DNA from: Minisyncoccota bacterium | GTDB taxonomy: Bacteria; Patescibacteriota; Minisyncoccia; Phycocordibacterales; UBA9973 | NCBI GenBank assembly: GCA_017992485.1 | Contig: JAGOOL010000006.1 | Span: 1 to 21,247 of the forward strand | Direction: 5' to 3' | Length of the DNA: 21,247 bases | Part shown: positions 1 through 7,437 of the stretch, one piece after another | How the letters are laid out: every line of letters begins with the position of its first letter | How positions within the stretch are numbered: the stretch's first letter is position 1 | Notes under the pieces: model-generated | What the model was told of the DNA's origin: nothing | What the model saw: only the letters and a program-made list of their open reading frames with translations | The model's database searches: none | Program-made: the position numbers and the translations under genes

Positions 1-608
1 AAAAGTATCTTTGTTTCAATTGCCGCCTCAAAATAAGCATCGAGATTGTTAAGTTTAATACCAAGGAGGGAAACGAGGAAAGCGATATTGGCATTCACCG
101 CTATATCGCAATCTCGCCAAATTCTTTCCTTGCTCATGTCGATGAGCCAAGTGTTGTAAGGGCCACCAACAGCAAGCTCTGCTGTTAGGAGTGTTTGAAC
201 AAGATTGGCGAGCGCGGCTCCGTCTAAATATTCCGGTTGCCAGATGTATAGAGCGGCAACAGCGAGCGCTGTGTCGTCTAGGTCGAGCGGAAGCTTCTTT
301 CTCTGTGGTGTACCGGCCTCCCAATAGTTCCACGCAAAGTATGTTTCATCTTTTTGTATGATGAGATAATTGGCGGCGTTTCGGGCAATTTGCTGGATGG
401 ATTTCTCTGTAGCCTCATCGATCCATTCTTGGTGAACCACGTGCTGGAGTGTGGTCAAAATAACGGAAGTTGTAAATGGAGTAGGGGATGCAGCTGTTTC
501 GTTCTTGGTATTGAAAGCAATACCCTCGAATTTGCCATCCTGTTTTTGTTGATGTTCAAGAAAAATTAAAGCAGTGCGTATTGCTTTAGTTGTTTGCTCC
601 GACGGCAT
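1..608 (-). CDS. Partial alpha/alpha-toroid protein with DxDD motif (terpene cyclase/prenyltransferase-fold-like)
   Basis: The frame is open from the start codon to the window edge, giving about 202 N-terminal residues; the C-terminus lies outside. The product looks like a helical-repeat toroid of the squalene cyclase/prenyltransferase fold. Residues 15-29 (FLEHQQKQDGKFEG) resemble the repeat start Q..DG.W.G, and residues 107-120 (PLDLDDTALAVAAL) match the DxDDTA signature that supplies the catalytic acid in class II terpene cyclases. Residues 148-174 hold GGPYNTWL and DCDIAVNAN, which I cannot assign to a known active site. No signal peptide is seen. The gene overlaps the end of the histidine-kinase gene by 23 bases, so the two are probably cotranscribed. 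An in-frame ATG four codons upstream (620) is an equally possible start; neither has a ribosome-binding site. The fold call is inferred from motifs; substrate and activity are unknown. Confidence 0.65.
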   Translation of the reverse strand, partial: MPSEQTTKAIRTALIFLEHQQKQDGKFEGIAFNTKNETAASPTPFTTSVILTTLQHVVHQEWIDEATEKSIQQIARNAANYLIIQKDETYFAWNYWEAGTPQRKKLPLDLDDTALAVAALYIWQPEYLDGAALANLVQTLLTAELAVGGPYNTWLIDMSKERIWRDCDIAVNANIAFLVSLLGIKLNNLDAYFEAAIETKIL

Positions 609-2061
609 TTTGCTGTTCATCTGCTCTGTGATTTTGTTCATACGTATTGGTATGTTGCGGAATAGAAATAGTAAATGCGGTGCCGACGCCAATCGTACTT
701 GTGCAGATGAGCGTGCCACCAAAATGTTCCTCGATAATATCCTTTGTTGTAGATAGTCCAAGGCCGATGCCTTTGTCTTTGGTAGTGAAGAATGGATTGA
801 AAATTTTCTCCTGTGTTTCAGGAGGTATACCGCTGCCGGTATCAGTGACCCGACAAATAGTGCTTTTATTTTCGTCACCAAGAGTGATTGTCACCGAAGA
901 CGCGTTCGCATCGATCGCATTCACGATGAGGTTCGTGATGGCTTGATTGAATTTGAGCGGATTGCCGTAGGTAGAGAAATTATTCTCGGACTCGAATAGG
1001 ATCGTTGCTTTGGCTTTGATCGCTTTGTGTTTAATGAGATCAATTGCATCTTCAATTTCCTGATTGAGTGAAAACACTCCGCGCATGTCATTTGTCTGAA
1101 TCTGCTTTTTCACAGTCGCCATAAATTGCTCCATGCGTTTGGTCGCGGAAACTGCGGTTTTGAGAGTTGTCGTAACTTCCTCGCTTTCTTTTGCCATTGT
1201 CGGGTCGCTCGAAAGTTTGGCGATAGATAGTGAAACTGCAGTGAGGGGATTGAGAAGGTCGTGGAAAATACCACCTGAGAGTTTGCCGAATTCGGCAAAC
1301 CTGTAGAGCTCTCGCATTCTTTCTCTTTCTGATTCACGAAGTTCTTTTGTGCGTTCTTGCACGGTAATTTCAAGATTGTCACGTTCTTCTTTGAGTGCTT
1401 GCTCTGATGCTCTCGCCCTCTGCAAAGATTTCTCCATTTCTTTATTTGATAATCTGGAGAGTAGGGCGGTGAGACCGATCATGATGCCGTAACCTATTAC
1501 ATCACGTTTTTCAATTACACTTTTCTTCCACTCTGGAAGGATTTGGCTTGCGTGTTCATGAAGACCGGTAATAATGATAGATGAGCAGGCAATAATGGCA
1601 ATTAAAAAACCAAACCTACTGTTAATGACTATGCTTGCAATGGTGACAACTAGGCCGTATACGAGTAGCCCCATCGGTAAGCTTGCACCCCACATATAAC
1701 TTCCATAAATAGACGAAGCTAAAATGAGAAATATAAAACAATATCCTGAAATTAAGTAGTAACCATTCCTGGTTGCGGCATATAGAATTACGAATAATAG
1801 ATATATTGATGAAAATACGAGTAATGATATTCCACCATAATCTTCCGAGAATATATTGAGTAATATTATTGTAGTTTCAAAAAAGCTTAAAATCATTAAC
1901 GCAATAAATAGAATCACGGTAAGTATACCCTCACTTCTTTTATCGTCCTCCAATAGTGATTTAGGCTTTAGGAAGTATATATAGAAATAATGAGCACTCT
2001 TCATGTACCGCGTTTGGCAGGCAGTAAACATTGATTTTGTGCTCACAAATAAAGTGTTCAT
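586..2061 (-). CDS. Six-helix membrane sensor histidine kinase
   Basis: 491 aa. The N-terminal half holds about six hydrophobic segments (roughly residues 46-70, 79-98, 101-119, 124-144, 148-166, 186-203), followed by a charged coiled coil (205-250) and a standard kinase core. The H-box is FHDLLNPL with phosphoacceptor His267, the N-box is NLIVNAIDA (377-385), G1 is DTGSGIP (407-413), the F-box is FNPFFTTK and G2 is GIGLGLS (431-437). There is no PAS, HAMP or large extracellular domain, so the input probably comes through the membrane bundle, as in peptide- or lipid-sensing kinases such as AgrC or ComP; that comparison is about architecture only. It lies 11 bases after a 35-aa peptide gene and overlaps the toroid gene. 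A response regulator in the same direction just upstream is the likely partner. A GGAG lies 15 bases before the ATG, rather far; Met20 is an alternative start. Confidence 0.93.
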   Translation of the reverse strand: MNTLFVSTKSMFTACQTRYMKSAHYFYIYFLKPKSLLEDDKRSEGILTVILFIALMILSFFETTIILLNIFSEDYGGISLLVFSSIYLLFVILYAATRNGYYLISGYCFIFLILASSIYGSYMWGASLPMGLLVYGLVVTIASIVINSRFGFLIAIIACSSIIITGLHEHASQILPEWKKSVIEKRDVIGYGIMIGLTALLSRLSNKEMEKSLQRARASEQALKEERDNLEITVQERTKELRESERERMRELYRFAEFGKLSGGIFHDLLNPLTAVSLSIAKLSSDPTMAKESEEVTTTLKTAVSATKRMEQFMATVKKQIQTNDMRGVFSLNQEIEDAIDLIKHKAIKAKATILFESENNFSTYGNPLKFNQAITNLIVNAIDANASSVTITLGDENKSTICRVTDTGSGIPPETQEKIFNPFFTTKDKGIGLGLSTTKDIIEEHFGGTLICTSTIGVGTAFTISIPQHTNTYEQNHRADEQQNAVGANN

Positions 2062-2072
2062 TATTTCTTATC

Positions 2073-2180
2073 TTAGCTCCACCAAGGCTCAAATTCTCCT
2101 TCGGAAAGGGAGAGGCGTTCAATGTCGGCTTTTTGGCGGACGTCTTCGTTGGTTAGGATGTTTTCAATTATATTTGCCAT
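2073..2180 (-). CDS. 35-aa peptide with a Trp-Trp tail, upstream of the kinase
   Basis: A 36-codon frame with an ATG start and TAA stop encodes a small acidic protein without cysteine or a membrane segment. Residues 4-25 could form an amphipathic helix, and the tail reads GEFEPWWS. It ends 11 bases before the kinase start and runs in the same direction. A perfect TATAAT lies 11 bases before its ATG, so the transcript would begin about 4-5 bases before the start codon. I do not recognise the family. Position, size and the aromatic tail next to a six-helix kinase fit a signalling-peptide precursor or a small kinase partner; both are inference. The alternative is a chance frame, which the tight spacing and the promoter argue against. 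Confidence 0.55.
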   Translation of the reverse strand: MANIIENILTNEDVRQKADIERLSLSEGEFEPWWS

Positions 2181-2191
2181 GCATTAATATT

Positions 2192-2197
2192 ATTATA
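2192..2197 (-). promoter_or_regulatory. Candidate -10 element for the peptide/kinase/toroid genes
   Basis: On the minus strand this reads TATAAT, a consensus -10, ending 11 bases before the 35-aa peptide ATG. No good -35 is visible 16-18 bases upstream. It would allow the peptide, kinase and toroid genes to be transcribed apart from the regulator. Confidence 0.45.
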
Positions 2198-2198
2198 T

Positions 2199-2309
2199 TT
2201 AATAAAGCAAATCCATCGACCAGGTGGTTTGCTGCGAGATAAGTATGACAGCGAGACATGAAGCCACGATAAAATTATTATAAAGTTTCGCTTCTTGCGC
2301 GCGACTCAT
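2199..2309 (-). CDS. Possible 36-aa single-helix membrane peptide
   Basis: The ATG follows the response-regulator stop codon by five bases (TAGAGGTGATG), and the frame runs 36 codons to TAA. The peptide has a polar start (MSRAQEAKLYNN), one hydrophobic stretch at about residues 12-25 (NFIVASCLAVILIS, one Cys) and a short tail. It ends 18 bases before the next peptide gene. A GAGG lies only two bases from the ATG, so initiation would rely on coupling to the regulator. I recognise no family. The helix-like composition and exact fit between the two neighbours suggest a real gene, but a chance frame is possible. Confidence 0.38.
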   Translation of the reverse strand: MSRAQEAKLYNNFIVASCLAVILISQQTTWSMDLLY

Positions 2310-2314
2310 CACCT

Positions 2315-2983
2315 CTATTTCCCATCCAACATATATCCACGTCCGGGAACAGTCCGAATAAGCTCTGTTTTGCCGCGCTTAATCTTCTTTCTCAAATTGA
2401 ATATGTGTGCCTCAATAGTATTTGAAAACGGATCGCTTTCCATATTCCAGACATGTTCCATAATAGTCCCGCGCGAAATCACATGTCCTTCGTGCCGTGC
2501 CAAATACTCAAGTAACGAATACTCTTTGCGTGTTAAATAGATTTCTTTGTTTCCCTTGGTTACTCGCTGTCGTGCAGCATCGATAGTAATCGTGCCGATA
2601 TTCATAACGGGCGAGGCAAGTGCTTTCGGCCGTCGTAAGAGCGCATTGATACGAGCAATGATTTCTTCAAATGAAAACGGCTTGGTGACATAGTCGTCGA
2701 CACCTTTATTGAGGAGCTCAACCTTGTCGTTGATTTCACTTCGAACAGTTATCATGAGGAGCGGCATCGTTTTGCCGGCTTCCCGAATTTCGTGGCAAAT
2801 ACGCAAACCATCTTTGTTCGGCAGCATGTAGTCGAGTATGACAATATCGTACTCATTTGTCCTCGCCAAGAAAGAACCCTGCGCACCATCATTGCACGCG
2901 TCGACTGCAAAACAAGCAGATTCTAAATATGATGTTAATAGCACCAAGATCTCCGGGTCGTCTTCAATAATTAATACTCTCAT
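2315..2983 (-). CDS. OmpR/PhoB-family response regulator
   Basis: 222 aa. The receiver domain (1-115) has the acidic pocket Asp8/Asp9, phosphoacceptor Asp51 (VILDYMLP), Thr79 and Lys101 (TKPF). The C-terminal winged-helix DNA-binding domain (about 127-220) shows the family pattern, with LTRKEYSLLEYLARHEG and the final RTVPGRGYML. It should be phosphorylated by the kinase encoded downstream at 586-2061 and act as a transcription factor. The start is supported by a TATAAT exactly six bases before the ATG (2990-2995), which implies a leaderless mRNA. A tandem decamer 38 bases further upstream is a candidate autoregulatory site. Target genes cannot be read from the window except by proximity. Confidence 0.95.
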   Translation of the reverse strand: MRVLIIEDDPEILVLLTSYLESACFAVDACNDGAQGSFLARTNEYDIVILDYMLPNKDGLRICHEIREAGKTMPLLMITVRSEINDKVELLNKGVDDYVTKPFSFEEIIARINALLRRPKALASPVMNIGTITIDAARQRVTKGNKEIYLTRKEYSLLEYLARHEGHVISRGTIMEHVWNMESDPFSNTIEAHIFNLRKKIKRGKTELIRTVPGRGYMLDGK

Positions 2984-2989
2984 GTCGAC

Positions 2990-2995
2990 ATTATA
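2990..2995 (-). promoter_or_regulatory. -10 element of the response-regulator gene (leaderless)
   Basis: TATAAT on the minus strand, with exactly six bases (GTCGAC) to the ATG at 2983. Transcription would begin at or next to the start codon. No strong -35 is seen. Confidence 0.6.
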
Positions 2996-3032
2996 TGCTC
3001 GTCAAAAAAATAGGGAATCGAGGCTGGGGATA

Positions 3033-3052
3033 TGATTTTAAGTAATCTTAAG
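3033..3052 (-). promoter_or_regulatory. Tandem decamer repeat, candidate response-regulator box
   Basis: On the minus strand two head-to-tail decamers, CTTAAGATTA and CTTAAAATCA, agree at 8 of 10 positions. OmpR/PhoB-type regulators bind direct repeats spaced about one helical turn apart. The site lies about 37 bases upstream of the regulator -10. Its role is inferred from position and form only. Confidence 0.3.
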
Positions 3053-3120
3053 GAAAATTTTATGTGGTATTCAGTATAGTTCGCGAATCGACGTAAAAGA
3101 GGAATATATTTTGGCTATAT

Positions 3121-3146
3121 AAAAACCCCGCAAAAGCGGGATTTTT
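3121..3146 (-). terminator. Intrinsic terminator after the DUF1328 gene
   Basis: A five-pair G/C stem (CCCGC, loop AAAA, GCGGG) is flanked by A5 and T5 runs, so it can work in both directions. It lies 13 bases past the stop of the minus-strand gene ending at 3159. Confidence 0.85.
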
Positions 3147-3158
3147 ATACGAGATAGA

Positions 3159-3347
3159 TTATTGTTTGAGAGAGTCCTTAACTCCCTTGAAGAGTACACC
3201 TCCTGCAAGCAGTGAGATGATAAAGAGGGCAAGGAAGATAAAGAAGAGTATCTTAGCGATAGTGATCGATGCGCCAGCAACTCCAGTGAAGCCAAGTAAT
3301 GCAGCGATAATTGCGATAATCAAAAATGTGACTGTCCATCTAAGCAT
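3159..3347 (-). CDS. DUF1328 (UPF0391) small membrane protein
   Basis: 62 aa with two hydrophobic helices (about 4-22 and 29-52). The sequence pattern [23 protein letters not shown].....AKILFF.FL..F is that of the DUF1328/UPF0391 family, whose function is unknown and whose members are short inner-membrane proteins. The gene is monocistronic in appearance: a terminator follows at 3121-3146. Candidate -10 hexamers (TATACT at 3388-3393, TATAGT at 3382-3387) lie 35-45 bases upstream. No ribosome-binding site is visible. Confidence 0.88.
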   Translation of the reverse strand: MLRWTVTFLIIAIIAALLGFTGVAGASITIAKILFFIFLALFIISLLAGGVLFKGVKDSLKQ

Positions 3348-3402
3348 ATGTTTTTACATGAATAGTTAATAAATCGGCCTCACTATAAGTATACGCTACA
3401 TT

Positions 3403-5160
3403 TTATTTGCAAACGAGCCCGGTAGGCGGTTTTGCAAGTTCGATTGATGTACCTGTTGAATCAGAGCAGAAATACAAACCGGTTGCCGCACTGAGCTTTG
3501 TGTATGTAACGTACGCAGCGACACTATCTCTGCAGCCTGTCGTTTTTTGATCTTCAGATGACATATTTGTGAGGAGGTCACTATATGCAGGGGATTTGCA
3601 GAAATTCTTGTAACTTAGATTGTTGCCATCAAAGTAACTTTCCGCTTCCGCCCGGAGGTCCGCGATTGTCGTTCGGATGTTGTCGTCGATTGCTTGGTTT
3701 TGTGCGTCAGATAAGCTTTTTTCGAGGAATTGTGAAAAAGGAAGACTATCGACAGGTGTTTCTACAGCAATCGGTACATTCCAGTCTTTGAACAATAGTG
3801 TGAACGTCGTTTTTGCAATACTTGTAGGGTCTGTACCTTCTTGGCTATCGAATGCTGCAGTTATTTTGTATGGTAAATGATCGGCCTTACCAATCCAGGC
3901 TTCACCGACAAAATTTCTCATACTACTAATACTCTCTCGAGTTGGGGCAGTATCAATTGCGGCGTATGCGCTCAGCTCAAGTAAAAATTGTGAGATTGCC
4001 TCAGTATTGATTGTAAAAGCAAAGTGCTGGACGAGAACATCCCCAACTTTTTGAGGGAGGAAGCGTTTTGTCACTGTAATGAAATTGCCATTTTCGGCCA
4101 TTTCGGTGATGTGCTGTTTTTGTTCAAGACTAAGGTTACTGAGTGTCGCGGCATTGACGATTGTTGTACCAATGAGCGGAATAGAAGCTTGAGCTGTGCT
4201 GACGTCGGATGCTGTTTGGTCGAATGGAATAGAAAGCCACTGGTCTTTGTACGTAGCAAGATCAAAGAGAGGAATCATTGGTAATGCCGTCGCTTTGATA
4301 TACAGATTTTTGTTGGAGAAGCGAGTTTCGCCGCCGATGACAAATGTGCCGGCTGAAAACGAAAGCACTGCATTTGAAATTGTATTGTCGACTTGGCTTT
4401 TATCGTAAACACCTTGCGCCATAAAGGACATTGTCGGTGCAAAACCCGGCATCATGCTGAGCATGTCGTTTTCGATTTTTACCTGACTCATGTCGCTGTC
4501 GATTGCTATATCAAATGATACACTTTTTGCTTCAGTCATTGCTGTAACGATATTGCCACTGACTTGTGCTGACGGCTCGAAGTAGCCGGTGTAGTAACCA
4601 TATGCGGCCCCACCTGAAATAAGAATGAGTAAGATAACAACGAATACTTTTGCGAAACGCCACTTTGATTTCTTCGGTACATGCTGCTGCATGGTGACGA
4701 TTGGTTCTGCGGTTCTATATTTTGCATCAATGTGCTGGACCGATATTGGTTGTGATGTTGTCGGCTGTGCTGCAGCTGGCTGAGTTGTTTGATCCATCGG
4801 GAACTGCATTGTTGGTCGCATTGGTTGAAATGTCTGCGCAGTTTTTTGGCGATGCGCTTCGAGTGCGGCAGCAAGGTTTGGTTTTTGGATAGGTTGTTGA
4901 ATCGGCTGTGTTGTTTGTTGCTGTACGGCCTGCTGTATCGGGCGTTGGATGTGAACAGGTTGTTGCAGTGGCTGTGATGGCGCTACTGAACTAACAGGAT
5001 TTGTTGGAAGCGGATTTGGTGATGTATAGACAATAGCTTCGCCGGCATCTATGTCGGCAATTTGCCAACCACTTTCAATAAGCATTTGGCGAATGGTTTC
5101 TTTTGGAATACCTCGCTCAAATTCAGAATGAATATAATCGATAAGAACTTTGTTAACCAT
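3403..5160 (-). CDS. Anchored surface protein: UBA-like head, Pro/Gln linker, one helix, Cys-rich tail
   Basis: 585 aa in four parts. Residues 3-42 form a short helical domain with the pattern L.DYI...F..G.....IR..L...GW...DI, a UBA/CUE-like cytoplasmic head that I recognise from membrane proteins of candidate-phyla bacteria. Residues 48-160 are a low-complexity Pro/Gln/Thr linker. A single membrane helix spans about 169-190, so residues 193-585 should be outside. The extracellular part looks beta-rich, and its last 65 residues carry four cysteines (521, 543, 565, 584) with a GLYFCSDSTG pattern like the tail of type IV pilin-like proteins from the same groups. Two disulfides are plausible. 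No enzyme motif is seen. No clear promoter or terminator is visible. Exact function is unknown. Confidence 0.85.
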   Translation of the reverse strand: MVNKVLIDYIHSEFERGIPKETIRQMLIESGWQIADIDAGEAIVYTSPNPLPTNPVSSVAPSQPLQQPVHIQRPIQQAVQQQTTQPIQQPIQKPNLAAALEAHRQKTAQTFQPMRPTMQFPMDQTTQPAAAQPTTSQPISVQHIDAKYRTAEPIVTMQQHVPKKSKWRFAKVFVVILLILISGGAAYGYYTGYFEPSAQVSGNIVTAMTEAKSVSFDIAIDSDMSQVKIENDMLSMMPGFAPTMSFMAQGVYDKSQVDNTISNAVLSFSAGTFVIGGETRFSNKNLYIKATALPMIPLFDLATYKDQWLSIPFDQTASDVSTAQASIPLIGTTIVNAATLSNLSLEQKQHITEMAENGNFITVTKRFLPQKVGDVLVQHFAFTINTEAISQFLLELSAYAAIDTAPTRESISSMRNFVGEAWIGKADHLPYKITAAFDSQEGTDPTSIAKTTFTLLFKDWNVPIAVETPVDSLPFSQFLEKSLSDAQNQAIDDNIRTTIADLRAEAESYFDGNNLSYKNFCKSPAYSDLLTNMSSEDQKTTGCRDSVAAYVTYTKLSAATGLYFCSDSTGTSIELAKPPTGLVCK

Positions 5161-5181
5161 GCCGAAATTATATCACTAAAT

Positions 5182-5604
5182 CTAAAGTGCGCTCTTGATT
5201 TTGTCTGCAAAACTCTGCATTTCGCCGTCTTCGTACTTTGTTTCTGGCCTCTGATCTCCAAATATTTTTTCGCCGCGATGCCTCGGTACGAGGTGGATGT
5301 GAAAATGTGGAACTTCATCACCTGCAACCCCAAGCTGCACATAGTCGCAATTGAGCTTTTCTTTGAGAACCAGCATGAGTTTTTTTGTTTTTAGAAACAT
5401 TCTGCTGAGTAATTCGTCTGGAACAACTTGCATCCACTCGTACGGCTCTTTAGTAATCAAAAGCAAATGTCCTTTAGCTAATGGATGAATATCCATAAAA
5501 GCCAACGACTCTTCGTCTTCGTAGACGATAGTTGCCGGGATTTCGCGCTTAACTATTTTGGTAAAAAGTGTGTCGTTTTGCTCTTCATTTTTGTGATCGG
5601 TCAT
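5182..5604 (-). CDS. HIT-family nucleotide hydrolase
   Basis: 140 aa, the normal length for a HIT (histidine triad) protein of the HINT/HIT branch. The active-site motif HFHIHLVP gives His100, His102 and His104, and the N-terminal pattern F.KIV..EIPA..VYEDE...AFMDI.P...GH.L is diagnostic. Family members hydrolyse nucleoside phosphoramidates or dinucleotides in the cytoplasm; the substrate here is not readable. It diverges from the RecJ gene across only 28 bases. A TATACT (5612-5617) lies seven bases before the ATG, suggesting a leaderless message. Confidence 0.95.
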   Translation of the reverse strand: MTDHKNEEQNDTLFTKIVKREIPATIVYEDEESLAFMDIHPLAKGHLLLITKEPYEWMQVVPDELLSRMFLKTKKLMLVLKEKLNCDYVQLGVAGDEVPHFHIHLVPRHRGEKIFGDQRPETKYEDGEMQSFADKIKSAL

Positions 5605-5611
5605 ATATCTT

Positions 5612-5626
5612 AGTATATGGTAAAAT
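5612..5626. promoter_or_regulatory. Back-to-back -10 elements of the HIT and RecJ genes
   Basis: On the minus strand TATACT (5612-5617) lies seven bases before the HIT ATG. On the plus strand TAAAAT (5621-5626) lies six bases before the RecJ GTG. The two promoters must interleave within about 60 bases, and both messages would be leaderless. Confidence 0.5.
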
Positions 5627-5632
5627 GACCAA

Positions 5633-7426
5633 GTGAAAAAGTGGGAACTCGCTCCGGATGTACCGGAGCATTTATTGCTGAACTACGGGGAAATCGTCCG
5701 TAAGATGCTTTTTGTGCGTGGATTAACAGCCGAAGCTGATGCTGAGAAATTTCTCTTACCGAAATATGAAGATTTACTTGATCCGTATTTATTCCGCGAC
5801 ATGGAAAAAGCTGTTGTCCGTATTTTTGAAGCAATGGAAGGAAAAGAAAAAATTGTCGTTTACAGCGACTATGACTGCGACGGTATTCCAGCAGCGACAA
5901 TTATGTCCGACATGTTTAAGCGTATCGGCTACGAGCATATTGAATTTTACATTCCGCACCGTCATGATGAAGGTTACGGACTACACATGGATGCCGTCAA
6001 AGACTTTATCGATAAAGGCGTAAAGCTTTTGATTACGTTTGACCTCGGTATTACTGCGGTTGCAGAAACTGCGGTTGCAACTGCCGGGGGAATAGATGTC
6101 ATCATTACCGATCACCATTTGCCGCACGGAGAATTGCCACGAGCGTATGCGCTCATCAATCCGCACGTAGATGCGATTGTTGAACATGTCGACGAAAATG
6201 GAACGGCTGCGCAAAAATTTGCCACAGCATACCCTGAACAAGTTCTCTCCGGCGCAGGTGTGTCTTTCAAACTCGCCCAAGCATTTGTAAAAAAATATGG
6301 CGAGTACTACAAGATCCATGACGGTTGGGAAAAGTGGATGCTCGATATGGCGGCACTTGGTACGCTTTCTGATATGGTGCCGATTCGCGGCGAAAATAGA
6401 ATTCTTTCTTACTTTGGTATGAAAGTTCTTCGCCGAAACAATCGTCCAGGACTCCGCGCGCTTTTTAGTAAAATGAAAATGGATACCGAGCATCTGACTG
6501 AAGACGACCTGACGTTTATGGTCGCGCCTCGTATCAATGCCGCATCGCGTATGGATACACCAATGCGCGCTTTTGAATTGCTCGCTGCGGACACTGATGC
6601 CAAAGCTATTCCGATGGCTGAACATTTGTCGAACATAAACGACGAACGAAAACTGCTGGTTGCGAGAATTATGAAAGAAGCCAAGGCGACACTTGCAAAA
6701 CGAAGCAATGAAAGCCCGGTTGTTGTGATTGGTAACACTGGTTGGGGAGCGGGCATCCTCGGTCTTGTTGCCGGAAAACTTACAGACGAACTTCGTAAAC
6801 CAGTTTTTGTTTGGGGAATGGAAGAGGAAGACGAACACATCAAAGGCTCATGTCGCTCCGATGGTAGTGTGAATGTTGTTGACCTCATGACGGCAAATAC
6901 AGAATTCTTTGTGCAGTTCGGCGGCCACACTGTTGCCGGCGGTTTTGTTGCGACGCGTGAGAAGATTCATTTTTTAGAGGAAGCGCTTGGCAAAACGTAT
7001 GTTTCGATTCGAGAAATCGCAGATCAGACAGAAAAAGAAGAGGGCTCGACTGTTGGCAATCCAAAAATGGCACTCGCCACCATTTCTCTCGATAAAGTAA
7101 AACCTGCATTCATCGGTGAGATAGATCGCTTCGCGCCATTTGGCCTTGATAATCCGAAGCCTATTTTTCTTTTCCAAAACGTTACGCTTGATTCTGTAAA
7201 ACTGTTCGGTAAAACAAAAGAGCATTTAGAATTAGTATTGAGCGACGAGCGTGGTTCATCAAAAGCCATCGCATTCTTTAAAACACCGGAAGATTTCACC
7301 ATTCCTGATGCAGACGGAATGCAACAGCCAGTCGCGGCCGGTATGCAGGTGACACTCGTCGGTACACTTGAGATGTCGTACTTCCGAGGCAGGGAAGCGA
7401 GAATTAGGATTGTGGATATTTTCTAA
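5633..7426 (+). CDS. recJ: Single-stranded-DNA exonuclease RecJ (DHH family)
   Basis: 597 aa starting at GTG. The DHH phosphoesterase domain shows motif I DYDCDG (79-84), HRHDEGYGL (109-117), FDLGI (136-140) and TDHH (159-162). The DHHA1 domain has GWGAGILGLVAGKL and the QFGGHTVAGGF loop, followed by a C-terminal OB-type region (about 480-597). These are the features of RecJ, a Mn/Mg-dependent 5'-3' exonuclease for repair and recombination. Motif III has Leu in place of the more common Cys or Ser (DLGIT), and an insertion of about 20 residues lies around 180-200; neither removes a metal ligand that I can see. The GTG start is supported by TAAAAT six bases upstream; an ATG at 5625 leads only to a three-codon frame ending in TGA. 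A second single-copy DHH gene elsewhere cannot be excluded. Confidence 0.95.
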   Translation: MKKWELAPDVPEHLLLNYGEIVRKMLFVRGLTAEADAEKFLLPKYEDLLDPYLFRDMEKAVVRIFEAMEGKEKIVVYSDYDCDGIPAATIMSDMFKRIGYEHIEFYIPHRHDEGYGLHMDAVKDFIDKGVKLLITFDLGITAVAETAVATAGGIDVIITDHHLPHGELPRAYALINPHVDAIVEHVDENGTAAQKFATAYPEQVLSGAGVSFKLAQAFVKKYGEYYKIHDGWEKWMLDMAALGTLSDMVPIRGENRILSYFGMKVLRRNNRPGLRALFSKMKMDTEHLTEDDLTFMVAPRINAASRMDTPMRAFELLAADTDAKAIPMAEHLSNINDERKLLVARIMKEAKATLAKRSNESPVVVIGNTGWGAGILGLVAGKLTDELRKPVFVWGMEEEDEHIKGSCRSDGSVNVVDLMTANTEFFVQFGGHTVAGGFVATREKIHFLEEALGKTYVSIREIADQTEKEEGSTVGNPKMALATISLDKVKPAFIGEIDRFAPFGLDNPKPIFLFQNVTLDSVKLFGKTKEHLELVLSDERGSSKAIAFFKTPEDFTIPDADGMQQPVAAGMQVTLVGTLEMSYFRGREARIRIVDIF

Positions 7427-7437
7427 AAGCACGTATA

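Noticed and set aside
4024..4408. Plus-strand frames within the large surface-protein gene
   Set aside because: Short antisense frames without signal, start context or pattern; the minus-strand gene is continuous.
5981..6930. Long minus-strand open frames within recJ
   Set aside because: They are antisense shadows of a well-supported RecJ; their composition is rich in His, Arg and Phe without family pattern.
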